Of a stretch of DNA of 64,000 bases, positions 34,867-45,400 are shown piece by piece. How positions within the stretch are numbered: position 1 is the first letter of the stretch; each line of letters begins with the position of its first letter. Position numbers and translations under genes: made by a program. Where the stretch lies: positions 30,760,501 through 30,824,500 of the forward strand of contig NW_024465885.1 in NCBI RefSeq assembly GCF_017591425.1. Reading direction: 5' to 3'. The notes under the pieces are model-generated. The model ran no database searches. It was not told the DNA's origin and saw only the letters and a list, made by a program, of their open reading frames with translations. This DNA comes from Ochotona curzoniae. Its lineage: Eukaryota > Chordata > Mammalia > Lagomorpha > Ochotonidae.

Positions 34867-36143
34867 TTTTTATTATTGTTAATCACATTGTATTATGTGA
34901 CACAGTTTTATAGGCACTGGGATTCCCCCTACCCCTCACAGAACCCTACCCCCATGGTGGATTCCTCCACCTTGCTGCATATTCACAGTTGAAGTTCAAT
35001 TGAGATTCATTCATTGCATGCATATACCTAGCATAGAGTTCAACATCTTATTGTCCAGATAAGTTCAGAGGTTTCTAGGGGAGACCTTCTCTGGTCTGAA
35101 GGTAGAGCTAACAGAGTAAAGTCCCTGTCGGTTAAAAGCTCCTACAAAACATCAGCAGCAATTTACAATGTTATGAAATTGATTGACATAGTATTGAGTA
35201 AACAATATGTTAAAAGTAATGCAAGTTCAATTCTTCAAAACATCTGGGTTGAGACAGTATCAATGACAGGTTCAAAAACAAATAAACAAACAAACAAATA
35301 AAATTACTGGTTAAATTAAGGCAAACATGTGGTATCTAACCTTTTTGGATTCATTCATTTCCCTTAACATTATAGTTTCCAGTTGGGCCCATTTAGCCAC
35401 AAAGAACTGCATTTTGTTTTTTTAATAGCTGAGTAGTATTCCATGGAGTAGATGAACCAAAATTTTCTTATCCAATCTTCTGTTGATGGGCATTTCGGTT
35501 GCTTCCATGTTCTGGCAATTACTGATTGTGCTGCTATGAACATAGGGGTGCATGTTGGTTTGTCGTGAAACAGGTGTTTTGGATATATTCCTAGGAGTGC
35601 TATTGCTGGGTCATATGGTATGCTGATTTTGAGTTGAGTGTTCTCCATACTGATTTCCATAAAGGCTGTACCAACCTGCAGTCCCACCAGCAGTGGAGTA
35701 GGGCTCCCTTTTCCCCACATCCTCGCCAACAAGTGTCGTTGGTGTTCTTTTTTATGTGGGCCAATCTTACTGGTGTTAGGTGGTACCTCATTGATGTCTT
35801 ATTTTGGATTTCCCTTATTGCCAGGGAGCTGGAGCATTTTTCATGTTTGTTTGCCATTTGGACCTGTTCCTTTGTGAGATGTTTGCCCATTTCTCGTGCC
35901 CATTTCTTGAGTGGCTTGTTTGTTTTGGTGTTTTGGTTGTTTTGGAGTTCTTTGTATATTCTGGAGATTAGCCCTCTATCCCCTACATAGTGTGCAAAGA
36001 TCTTCTCCCATTCTGTGGGTTGTTTTTTCACTTTGCTGATTGTTTCCCTAGCTGTACAGAAGCTTCTTTGTTTGATGAGGTCCCACTTGTTTATTCTATT
36101 CTTAACTGCTATTGCTTTTGGTGTCCTTCTTAGAAAGTCAGGA
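34867..36143 (-). mobile_element. L1 3' half, antisense (twin-priming element, part 1)
   Basis: On the minus strand this holds the ORF2 C-terminal part: [20 protein letters not shown], then [53 protein letters not shown] and FIYSMEYYSAIKKTK. A frameshift near 35640-35680 splits it into two frames. A 500-bp 3' UTR and a short A tail (complement of 34861-34880) follow. It meets the inverted 5' part near 36140-36155. The left target duplication AGTCAATGGAATTTT is at 34852-34866, and the inferred nick site is of the TC/AAAA type. Confidence 0.93.
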
Positions 36144-37337
36144 TACACCACATCCAAAAACTGAAGAACAAAAACCATATAATAGTATCAATAGATGCGG
36201 AAAAAGCCTTTGACAAAATCCAACATCACTTTATGTTAAAAACCCTAACCAGGGTAGGCATAGAAGGAACAATCCACAACATAATCAAAGCAATATACGA
36301 AAAACCCAACGCCAGCATCATACTGAATGGTGAAAAACTGGATCCCTTTCCACTGAGATCTGGAACAAGACAAGGATGTCTGCTATCACCACTGCTATTC
36401 AACATAGTCCTAGAGGAGCTTGCAGAGGCCATAAGACAAGAAAAAAAATCAAAGGCATACAAATAGGAAACGAAGAAGTCAAGCTTTCACTATATGCAGA
36501 TGACATGATCCTGTAGATAGAAAAACCAGGAGACTCAATACAGAAACTGCTAGAACTTATATGAGAATTCAGCAGAGTGGCAGGGTACAAAATTAATGAA
36601 CAAAAATCAACAGCCATAGTGTATGCAAACAGACCCAAGATGGAAAAAGATCTAACCACCAAGATACCATTCAAAATAACAGAGTGAAGTATGAAGTATC
36701 TGGGAATAAATTTAACCAAAAGTGTAGGAGACCTATTCAAAGAAAACTACAAACTACTCAAAAAAGAAATTGAACAAGACCTCAAAAGATGGAATAACAT
36801 CACATGCTCCTGGATAGGTAAAACCAATATCATTAAAATGTCTATACTACCAAAAGCAATATATATTTTCAACGCAATTCCAATCAAATTGCCCAAAACA
36901 TTCTTCACGGAACTGGACACAATGATTCAAAAGTTCATCTGGAAACACAAAAAACCACGAATAGCTAGAAACATCCTAAAGAACAAGAAGTTAGCAGGGG
37001 GAATCACAATTCCGGATCTCTGGACATAGTATAGAGCAGTGGTCATCAAAACAGCCTGGTACTGGCACAAAGATAGAGAGGAAGATCAATGGAACAGAAT
37101 AGAAACACCACAAGGGAACCCACACAAATACAGCCACATAATCTTTGACAAAAAAACCAATTACAGTCCAAGCAAATGGGAAGGCCTTTTCAGTAAATGT
37201 TGTTGGGACAACTGGCTGATTGCCTGCAGAAACAAAAAGATAGATCCACATCTATCGCCATACACTAAAATCCAATCTAAATGGATAAAAGAGCTAAACC
37301 TACATCCAGAAACCTTCAAACTATTGGAAGAAAATGA
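36144..37337 (+). pseudogene. L1 ORF2 RT segment, inverted 5' part (twin-priming, part 2)
   Basis: In plus orientation: [32 protein letters not shown], the reverse transcriptase catalytic YADD box at 36493-36504, KYLGINLTK, and KTAWYWHKD, ending at KLLEEN. It is inverted relative to 34867-36143, while the two inner halves together cover ORF2 nearly continuously, since LLEEN normally lies just upstream of the RRTPKAIA region. Breaks: a frameshift at the A-run 36441-36448 and stops at 36514, 36562, 36685 and 37027. It could not make a working protein. The right duplication AGTCAATGGAATTTT is at 37338-37352. Confidence 0.93.
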
Positions 37338-37352
37338 AGTCAATGGAATTTT

Positions 37353-37559
37353 GATGTGGATGATATTACAGCTGTAAATTACTGTGGGTACAATGGTTAT
37401 TTTAATGTTAATTATCTCAACCTAGGAAAACTGGGAGATATTCCCTTTTTTGTCTCATTCAATCTCTCTCTGGCGTGAACTCTCAATACAAATATATTTG
37501 ACTTAATTAATTTTATGTTGCATTTTTATTATCCTTAAGCTCCTGTGAAGAATATGGCT
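37353..37559. other. unassigned, right flank of L1 insertion
   Basis: No recognisable gene. Continues the pre-insertion sequence that ends at 34866 on the left side. Confidence 0.4.
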
Positions 37560-38520
37560 ATCAGCAAGTTTATACTATATACAAAAATGATACTGATTTT
37601 TATGATACTTTCACATCCTAAAACTAGTGAATTTATTATTTCACAGTTCTATGGTGGCATCTTTAGGTTCTTTCAAATATTGGGTTATTTCATCAGCAGA
37701 GACAATTTGACTTTCTGCTTTCCTAATTATATACCTTTCACTTATTGTCTAAAAATTTCATTATTATAAGAGTGTTTAGAGTGAGCAGTTTTGACCTGTC
37801 CTGGATTGTAAAAGAAATTCTTGATAGTTTTTCCTCATTCCGTATGATGTTTGCTGTTTCTCATATTATATTATTTTGTTCAGATTAAATCTTTCTATAC
37901 CTAATTCATTCAAAATTTTTATTATGATTTTTTTTACCTGTTAAATTTTTTTTGTTTTTATTGATATGGTTACTTATACACCATGTATAGCAGTCTGTAC
38001 ATATACGTTATATACATATTATATAATGCATGGATATGATATGTTTATTGATTTGCATAAATTGAGCCACATCCTTAGCATCTGGGATAAACCCCACATG
38101 ATCATGGTGTTGTGTTCTGTTAGACTTATTTTCTTGTCCAATAGAATTTTGTTGAGAATTTTCACATCTTCTTCCATCTGGAATAATGACCTATATATTT
38201 CTCTTTTCAGTGTGTTCTTCTCTGGTTTTGAAATCAAGATAAAATTAGTTTCATCTAATGATTTTGTAAAGATTCCATTCATTTCAATCTTTGGAAATTT
38301 GAGAAGAATTGATACTTAGTTGTTCCTTAATACCAAAGTAGATTTAATCTGTGAAGCAAGTCAGTCTCCTGGGCTGTTCGTTTAGGGAAGAATTTTTATT
38401 GTACAATATAATTGTCTCATTTAGGTTGTCTGTATTTTCATGATTTGATTTGTTGGTTAAATGTGTCTAAAAATTTATCCACTTCTTCTGTCATTTCCAA
38501 TAAGTTGGCATGTGATTCTC
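37560..38520 (-). mobile_element. old L1 ORF2 RT region, antisense
   Basis: Antisense ORF2 landmarks: TCATCAGCAGAGACAATTTG, CTTTCTATACCTAATTC, GATTTGCATAAATTGAGCC, GGGATAAACCCCACATGATC. On the minus strand 38019-38282 gives LISKPEKNTLKRE and KILNKILLDKK, the RT fingers region. Frames are broken; it is much older than the L1 at 34.9-37.3 kb. Confidence 0.85.
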
Positions 38521-39324
38521 CAAAACCACCACAAATGAGCCATTGTTTTTCTATGGCATAGGTTGTAATTTCTCAATTATATGCAGTTGGGTTCCTCAAA
38601 CTTCAGGGTTTTTTTCTCTGCTGTGGTGGAATATACATGGGACTTGCAGGTTAAAAATGTGCAGGGGCTTCTGATCCTCAATGCAGTATCGAGTCTCACA
38701 GTGACTTGTTTCTCAATGTTATGCTATAGTAACCTGTGCTCTAGGAGTTGTGAGGTGAGTACAGTGGTAAAGACAATATGAGATCCTTCTGTACACAGCA
38801 GATTTACTGTGTGTTCTCCAGGTTGCTACCTGATGACCACTGATCCCACCTATGGCTAGAATTGCCAGTGTCTGTCATCCATGGAAAGAAAGTAGACTTG
38901 AGCAGGGAGGGGCAGGGGTGGAAATGTCTGTCCTGCATGCCTTTCCATAAAACGGATATTTCTCCAGACATATGACTATGGTCACAGATTTTGGTGTATG
39001 TTTTCTTTTTGCCCCATTGTGCCATTTCCATTTTCTATATGCTACCGATTTCCCATGTCTCTCTTGCAGAGTTCCAGTGCTTCCCACTTAAGTATTCTCC
39101 TTGAAATGCAGCTGTATACTTGTTTCCCCATGGAGGAAGAGTTGAGTATTAAACACTTCTATTCATCTGTCTTGATATTTCTTTCAACACATTCTTTCAA
39201 CACATTCAAAGCAGTTTCTAAGAGTCCAGCAATGGCATCATCCGTAAAGTTGTCACTCAACGCTATTGGTTTCTGTACAACCCAACACTGTGCATCCTCC
39301 CTACATGTTAAATACATCCCAGTG
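38521..39324. other. unassigned, LINE- or LTR-like, no gene seen
   Basis: Moderately GC-rich with T-rich pieces; contains a direct repeat of TTTCAACACATTC (39180-39206). No frame shows a known domain. It may be an unrecognised retroelement region. Confidence 0.35.
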
Positions 39325-39590
39325 TGTGATGGCTGATTTACCGTATTAACTGAGCTGGGTCTAGATGTCTACATTTAGTCAAACACAACCGTGGATGGTT
39401 CTGTCTTTGGATGATATTGACACTTGAATCAGTAAGGAATTTTGAGTAAAACAGATTGTCCTTAATGTAGATAGACTTCATTTAATCAGTCAATCCAATT
39501 ATGAGTGATATATAATTTAATCAATTGAACAAAAAGCTGACCCACAGATTTAAGGAAAGGTTGAATGTCAGTTCAACCTTGACCTTGGTT
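39325..39590 (+). repeat. ancient interspersed repeat, second copy
   Basis: GTGATGGCTGATTTACCGTA, TGATATTGACACTTGAATC, AGTAAAACAGATTGTCC, GACTTCATTTAATCAGTC, and GAACAAAAAGCTGACCC follow the same family as 1926-2285. Confidence 0.5.
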
Positions 39591-39935
39591 TTCCTTGGTC
39601 TCTATCCTGTCATCTTGCCCTTCAGATTCTGGGCTTTCTGAACTCCACACATGGATCAATTCTCTAAATATGCTTGTATTTAGTATTATTAGTTTTCTGG
39701 AAAAGGTTAAGACATGTTCAACAGCACTTTTATGTCATGGCAAGTCAGCATTTATCACATTCCAAATACCAGGAATAGGATTTTCATTGCCTTTGAGAGC
39801 ACATGATATGGCTAAAAAATTCTGAGTTTGTGCTTGCAAATCCATGTCTGAAATTACTGTCTTAATGCCCCAGAACACATAGCCTGTAGAAAAAAAATGT
39901 GCCTGCAGGTAATTTGTGGTAAAACCAAGAAGTTG

Positions 39936-39971
39936 TTGGTAGGTAGGTAGGTAGGTAGGTAGGTAGGTAGG

Positions 39972-40025
<54 letters not shown>
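39936..40025 (+). repeat. compound (GGTA)n(GATA)n microsatellite
   Basis: About nine GGTA units (39938-39973) switch cleanly to about thirteen GATA units (39974-40025). The Ser/Ile/Tyr and Pro/Thr/Tyr runs in antisense frames come from this tract. Confidence 0.97.
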
Positions 40026-40189
40026 CAGTGTCTTTGAAGGAGGGGAGCAAGAAAAGCTAGTACATGAATGAGCAGTAGATTTGGCTATCCCTCCAGGTAA
40101 CTGACATTTTTTCTTCCCAACCATCGGATAAGCCTTATAAAATGAGTTTACTTATTAATTCCTATTTAATCCTGATGAGGCTACTAAAA

Positions 40190-40620
40190 CAAAATATTGT
40201 CTTGTTACAGGAAACAAAACTCTCAGATGCGACGGACTGGCTCAGCTGGGAGCAATCAGTCTGACGGGAACAGGACCCCGGGAACGGTGGGCAAGGATTC
40301 GATGAGTGACAAACAGACACGACAACTCAAGGAAGTTGTATCTGAGTGCATTTTGCAAAAGCAAGGCATCAGCTTATATACAATAGATTATTGCAAAGGG
40401 ACATTTTCTTTGTTTATACATGTGGTTACATTTCTACAAGCAATTATTCCAGGAAGGTAAGCAGGTATGTTGAGAAAAGATTGTTCTCTAATAGTCTGGT
40501 GACAGCTTGCAGTTGCTATTTCTGTGGACGCATTTTGGCACCATTTGCACTTTTAATCATTAAGCAGTTAGCTCTCATTGTGTTTTGTGCCTTACACTGG
40601 TTTTAATATTAACTTGTCTA
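40190..40620 (+). mobile_element. possible solo LTR or other promoter-bearing repeat
   Basis: About 130 bp (40225-40330) carries CpGs in GATGCGACGG, CTGACGGGAAC, CCCCGGGAACGG, GATTCGATGAG, ACACGAC, unlike the flanks. It is followed by a TATA-like AGCTTATATACAATAG at 40370-40385. A segment starting TGTTACAGG with this layout could be an endogenous-retrovirus LTR, a repeat promoter or an exon. The open frame 40197-40460 shows no known domain, and a preceding TTGTTACAG could pass as a splice acceptor. Confidence 0.3.
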
Positions 40621-41350
40621 TATTTTTAATTTTTCTTCCTGTATGGCTTTTTAAGCTATAGATTTCTACTATAATCTTCTTTTTAGGAATTCTCAAAAGT
40701 AGTCTCAAGTAGGTTTATTAAAGCTAGTGACTTGATAGTTTTATATCACACTGCTTGCTATCTTTGTCCAGTCTCCTGTCAGAAGGCTTCATAGAACTAT
40801 AAAGGAACATTGAGCCTTTGTCGCACATGAATTGTATTATTCCAGCCATAAAGATAAGAGCAAAGAGAGTACAGCCAGGAATGCCATGACCACTAGAGAT
40901 GCAGCCGAATCCAGGAGGCATCCTTCCTTGAAGCTTCCACCTCGGCCTGGTGATTTCTCACACAGGCTCCACTGGAGGTGGTGTGACACTCAGGTTACAT
41001 CTGCATGAAGCTAATGAAGTCTGCAAATATCTGATGCCCAGGGCACTGCATGGAATTCACTGTAGAGTGAGACTACAACATTGTGAAACATTACACAAGA
41101 TTATTCTACAAAAGTTGCAACTAATATCAACCCTAACTTTTGGGGAGCTCAATTCAAATAGAATTTGATAGGACCAACATGTTTCTGACAAGGTTTCTTC
41201 AGGGTTTATGCTCAGGGACAAGGGCGACAGTGCAGTGTGAAGAGTTCTGCCTACTGGTTCAATGAAGGGATCTGGGAAGGGGTGTTTATGTCTGGGGAAG
41301 CATGGCAATCCCTCTCAGAAAATACTTAGCCTGAGACTCTGGCTTATCCC
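40621..41350. other. unassigned, possibly retroelement-derived
   Basis: GC-richer between 40860 and 41350 with no recognisable domain or repeat family. No gene supported. Confidence 0.35.
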
Positions 41351-44300
41351 TCTCCACACAGATCATCAGTTTGCAGTTTTCTATGCAGATTAGTGGGATT
41401 TTATTCTCTTCACCAAAGAAAGATCACACTTGCTGTTCAGGGTAAGTTCACAAAAAGAAAATAGCAACAGGCCAGGTGAGGATTTGGGGTGGCCATTCAG
41501 ACAAGGGAGACCCATCAAGAAAAAGGACTAGATTGAGTGAGAGCTATTACTATCTTGTCTCATAACCTTTCCTCAAACTTATACTCCAAGGCCTACAAAG
41601 CCTTTCACATTCCTCAAATCTTTCATGTAGTCCCATATTTATTAGATTTTACACATGTGGTGTACTCTCATTCCAGTGCTTTTGTTCTCAATTTATATAG
41701 TAAAAAAACAATAGTAATGTTTATTAATATGCCACACTACACACATATTTTGCATGTAATTCTTGCATATTTTTCCATATATATTCCAGGTAAGTCTTTC
41801 TAAACCCTTTCTAAACCCTTCTCATTTCCAAATATAGATTAGATACTTTCTGAATGTTTATAATGTTCATAAAATAATTTGCATAAATGTCTCAAAAAAC
41901 ACATTTGCACCAGCTTATGGTTAGTATGTTCTGGTCTCCCCTCACTAAATTTCAATTGCCAATCTTCTGCTTAGAGATTGCTGTCTTGATATGTTTATCA
42001 AACAATGCAATATTAACATCTAGTGTCAACATCTAACATCTGAAAGCTAAAGTTTAGTACTTTATCAAGAACACTTTGTAATTATGTTGACTAATTTTGA
42101 GTTTTGCTTCATTTAATCTATTTTATTTTATAATTTTGGTGAAATTACAATTTAAATTATCTTCTTCCCTCTTCTTTTTTTCCCCAATTGATACACCTTA
42201 ATTCAGGAACTATATAATTACATGTGCCTTAATGGTTACATGACTTACTTGTTTTCCCATCACCTATTTAATGTGTGCTGTTCATAGAAGACTTATCTGT
42301 AATACATATTATCTTGAGTTTCAAAATTAACTTATCCAGCATTCTTCATCATGCTTGGTTGCAACACTACTACATTAGAACTTTATTTCTTTCTACATGT
42401 AATCTTAAAAAATCATTTACTTTAAAACCTTTAAAACCTTATTTTCCATCCATTTTTCAATGCTCAATAAAAAGCATAAAAATCTCAACAAGGATTCTGC
42501 CATCCCGATGGGAATAAATATGCTTCATAAGCTGTGACTTGCCAAACCAAGTAATTTCCTTTATTATGGCCCTTTATAAGTAATTATCTTATTTTTATGT
42601 TGTTTTGCCAATATTAGAGAAAATATTTGAACTCTGTTGCTTTTCCATCACTCTAGGCATGAAACAAGGAAAATGTGATCATGAGATCAGCAGCTCTGCT
42701 TAAGCCCACTCGAAGGAAGAGGTCTGGATCGGTGTCACATTGTCTGAAAGCAGATACTATAAATTGCTTTGAATTATATGACACCTTCCTCCTTCCAAGG
42801 AGCTTATTCTGATCGCACTTATTCTGTGGCGTTTCAAATAATTGATTTGTTTCAGTGTGCATGTCCAGAGGCGTCAAGGACATGGTCACGTTTTTCTCAG
42901 ACCTAATAAGCAAAATTAACTTGGGGCAAAAACCAATGAAGGTAAGCTAATGCAATCTAGTGTGAGGCAAGAAGACTCGGTGTGCTGTGTATTATTCACC
43001 CGGGAGGATATTTTTCTGTGTGGCGAAAAGATATTGAAGATATATACACACACATAGAGAAAGAGAGAGAGAGACATAAAATTAAATTTTTAATTTTCAT
43101 CGCCGACCCTGTACTGACACTGTAAACCAAGTGTGGACAGTAACCAAACTGTTTGCAATTGTAACATACGTATTTACCAACTTTAGCATTACCAGCCAGA
43201 TATTAAAGTAACTGACTGGTCAATTTATGCTGCAAATAAATAAAAAGTTCTAGGATGAAGTAGTAAATTGCAACTCACAACTTTTTGGGGGAACAAAAGA
43301 GGCCTCCAATTGCAATTTCTCTCCAGGCCACCATAATGCTTCTTGACCCATGCCAATTGCTGTGTTTTTCTAATAAACCTTTGCCTCCAGAGAATTTTGA
43401 AATATTGTTTGTGCTAAAAAATCAATGATCAAAGACTTTATCTGATACAAGATAAATTGAAATAGCAAATGTAAAAGAAGGTTACCATAAACCCTAATAC
43501 TTACAAAAAAATTAGCACTGTTAATTGAGTTTACAACGCATCACTTCTCACTACTCTATTTTAAATATAGGTATAATGTATAGTTCTACTTAATTAAATG
43601 TATATGAAATACTGTAACAAAAAATCAAGAATATTTTGTAAGCCATCAATTATATAGTGTTACTCTATTTCTTGAGCCTATCTCCATGGTACGTATTAAT
43701 TATTTAAATAGCTGTCAGAGATTCATATATTTATTAAGAGTATTTTGTTTACATTATTGTGTGCCCAGGCTGTTATCATGTAAGTCTCAAAGAAGAAAAG
43801 AGTAAAGATAAATGGTCTACAAGTGCAAACTGATTTCTATGTTAATGGTGACTCAATTCTACTTAATACATTTAACGCAGTTAATGTATTAACATTAAAT
43901 GTTAGCTATCCTTCCTGCTAACCCCTCAGTATGAATATTTTTGATAAAAATCTGTGTGTGCTTTTGAAAATAGCCTTCTGGTTTATTCACACTAGTTAAG
44001 AGTTCTGTGTGACTTTGCCCTGAGCCAATAGCTAAGCTTTCATCTCACATTTCTAACAATTTTCTGCCGGTAGAAACAAGAGCTCTCATGCTGCCTGCCA
44101 TTTCAGTTTCATCTTTACCTCTTTTCCTAACCAGGCTGATGTTCTCCAGATGTATGAGCCAAAATGAGCTCTGTTAGATTCACAGCTAATCTAGTTTCCA
44201 CAAGCAAGGAAATAACTCATGCAGGAAGAACTGTCTGCAAATATAGATGTTTATAGTAAGCTGTGTATTGGATCCACTACCAAAATCTTGCTATATCCAG

Positions 44301-44358
44301 TTAAAATGACTAAATATTATATAATATCTTTTAAATCATTCTGTTAACTTTTTAAATC
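41351..44358. other. 3-kb largely repeat-free AT-rich DNA
   Basis: No recent transposon visible. There is a short (CA)/(GA) patch at 43041-43073 and an inverted repeat TTAATACATT/AATGTATTAA at 43863-43872 and 43883-43892. The frame 42653-42913 (minus) has no known domain. It may hold conserved non-coding sequence, which only alignment could show. Confidence 0.4.
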
Positions 44359-44359
44359 T

Positions 44360-44672
44360 CATTTTATTTGAAAAACAGACCAGCAATGATTTAAAAAAAA
44401 ATCAGGCAGATACAGCTATTTCTAGCCAATGATTCCCACTCCAAATGCCCACAGCAGTAGAGTGATGACAAATCCCGGAGTCTTGAACTCAGTCTGGGTT
44501 TCAGACATGGAATTTTAGAACAGAATTACTTGACCAATCACTTGCTGCTTCCACACGGTTCACATTAGCAGGAAGCTGGCATGGCAAGTGAATCCAGGTC
44601 TCACACTAAGGCATTCTAAAGTGGCCCGAAGAAGCGAGTGACACCTTAACCACTCCACTAAATGTTTGTCCC
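44360..44672 (-). mobile_element. old CSINE, antisense
   Basis: GCCAATGATTCCCACTCC, GGTTCACATTAGCAGGAAGC, TGGCATGGCAAGTGAATCC and ACACCTTAACCACTCCACT give the antisense body and head of the older CSINE subfamily. Confidence 0.75.
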
Positions 44673-45234
44673 AATTTTTATTATAATTAACAATCTTGAT
44701 GCTAGTTTTCTATTTTAATATGTATGTTTATAATATAATATGACATATATATCACATATATGTTAGCCCCTCACCTCTTTCTCAGACTGGTTTGTTTTGT
44801 TTTACATTTGGTAGACTGGCACATAAATTGTCACTTGAAATAGTTTTGCACTTTTTGATTCTATTTGCTTTTTGATGCATTCTAAATGAGTCTTTAAGTC
44901 ATGAAGTAAGTTGGCTTCCATCCCTTAAAGGCAGCAATAGTTCCTCTTGGGTGAGCGTGCCAGCCATATATATTGTCTTATTCACAATGGGAACATTCCA
45001 GTGTCTACTTGGAAAAATTGCTCACAATGATTTTGGGGTTGGAAGGGAAGCTGCCAGCTTCAGTTATCATCTCTAATTTGTAAGAAAATTGGAATTCTGT
45101 TATTTTTCCACATCTAACATTTACTCATTTTACTCTTTTGCCATTGCAGTAAGATGAGCCTATGCATAGAATGCAACCAAAAACTGGGGACAAATTCAGC
45201 CTGTTAATGAAACTTAGCTAATTCAATTGTGCTT
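44673..45234. other. unique AT-rich DNA, no gene seen
   Basis: No recognisable gene or repeat. Confidence 0.4.
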
Positions 45235-45318
45235 CTGAATCCACCAAGGGGGGCAGGGTATGAGGAGGGGTTGGGGGAATCTCAGAGCCTATGAAACTGT
45301 GTCACATAATACAATGTG
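45235..45318 (+). mobile_element. very short L1 3' end (severely truncated)
   Basis: AATCCACCAAGGGGGGCAGG, GGAGGGGTTGGGGGAATCTC, AGAGCCTATGAAACTGTG and CACATAATACAATGTGAT match the last 85 bp of the L1 3' UTR seen at 23.6 and 34.9 kb. Its tail has become a GATA microsatellite rather than poly-A. Confidence 0.85.
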
Positions 45319-45323
45319 ATAGG

Positions 45324-45385
<62 letters not shown>

Positions 45386-45400
45386 TCAATAGATAGATAA
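45319..45400 (+). repeat. (GATA)n microsatellite at an L1 tail
   Basis: About 17 GATA units, interrupted by ATCAAT near 45386, directly abutting the L1 3' end. Confidence 0.96.

Noticed and set aside
36144..37337. Active reverse transcriptase gene
   Set aside because: The YADD box is present, but a frameshift and four in-frame stops break it, and its C-terminal part is inverted.
34867..37337. Two separate L1 insertions in opposite orientation
   Set aside because: A single pair of exact duplications brackets both halves and the ORF2 parts are complementary, so one twin-primed insertion is simpler.
39735..40124. Antisense frame with Ser-Ile-Tyr-Leu and Pro-Thr-Tyr-Leu runs
   Set aside because: It is the GGTA/GATA microsatellite in translation.
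40197..40460. 87-codon open frame with an upstream TTGTTACAG, as a coding exon
   Set aside because: No known domain, no matching downstream donor with confidence, and the CpG-plus-TATA layout fits a repeat promoter at least as well.
45319..45400. CRISPR-like regular array
   Set aside because: Regular units are four-base repeats without spacers, in a mammalian genome.
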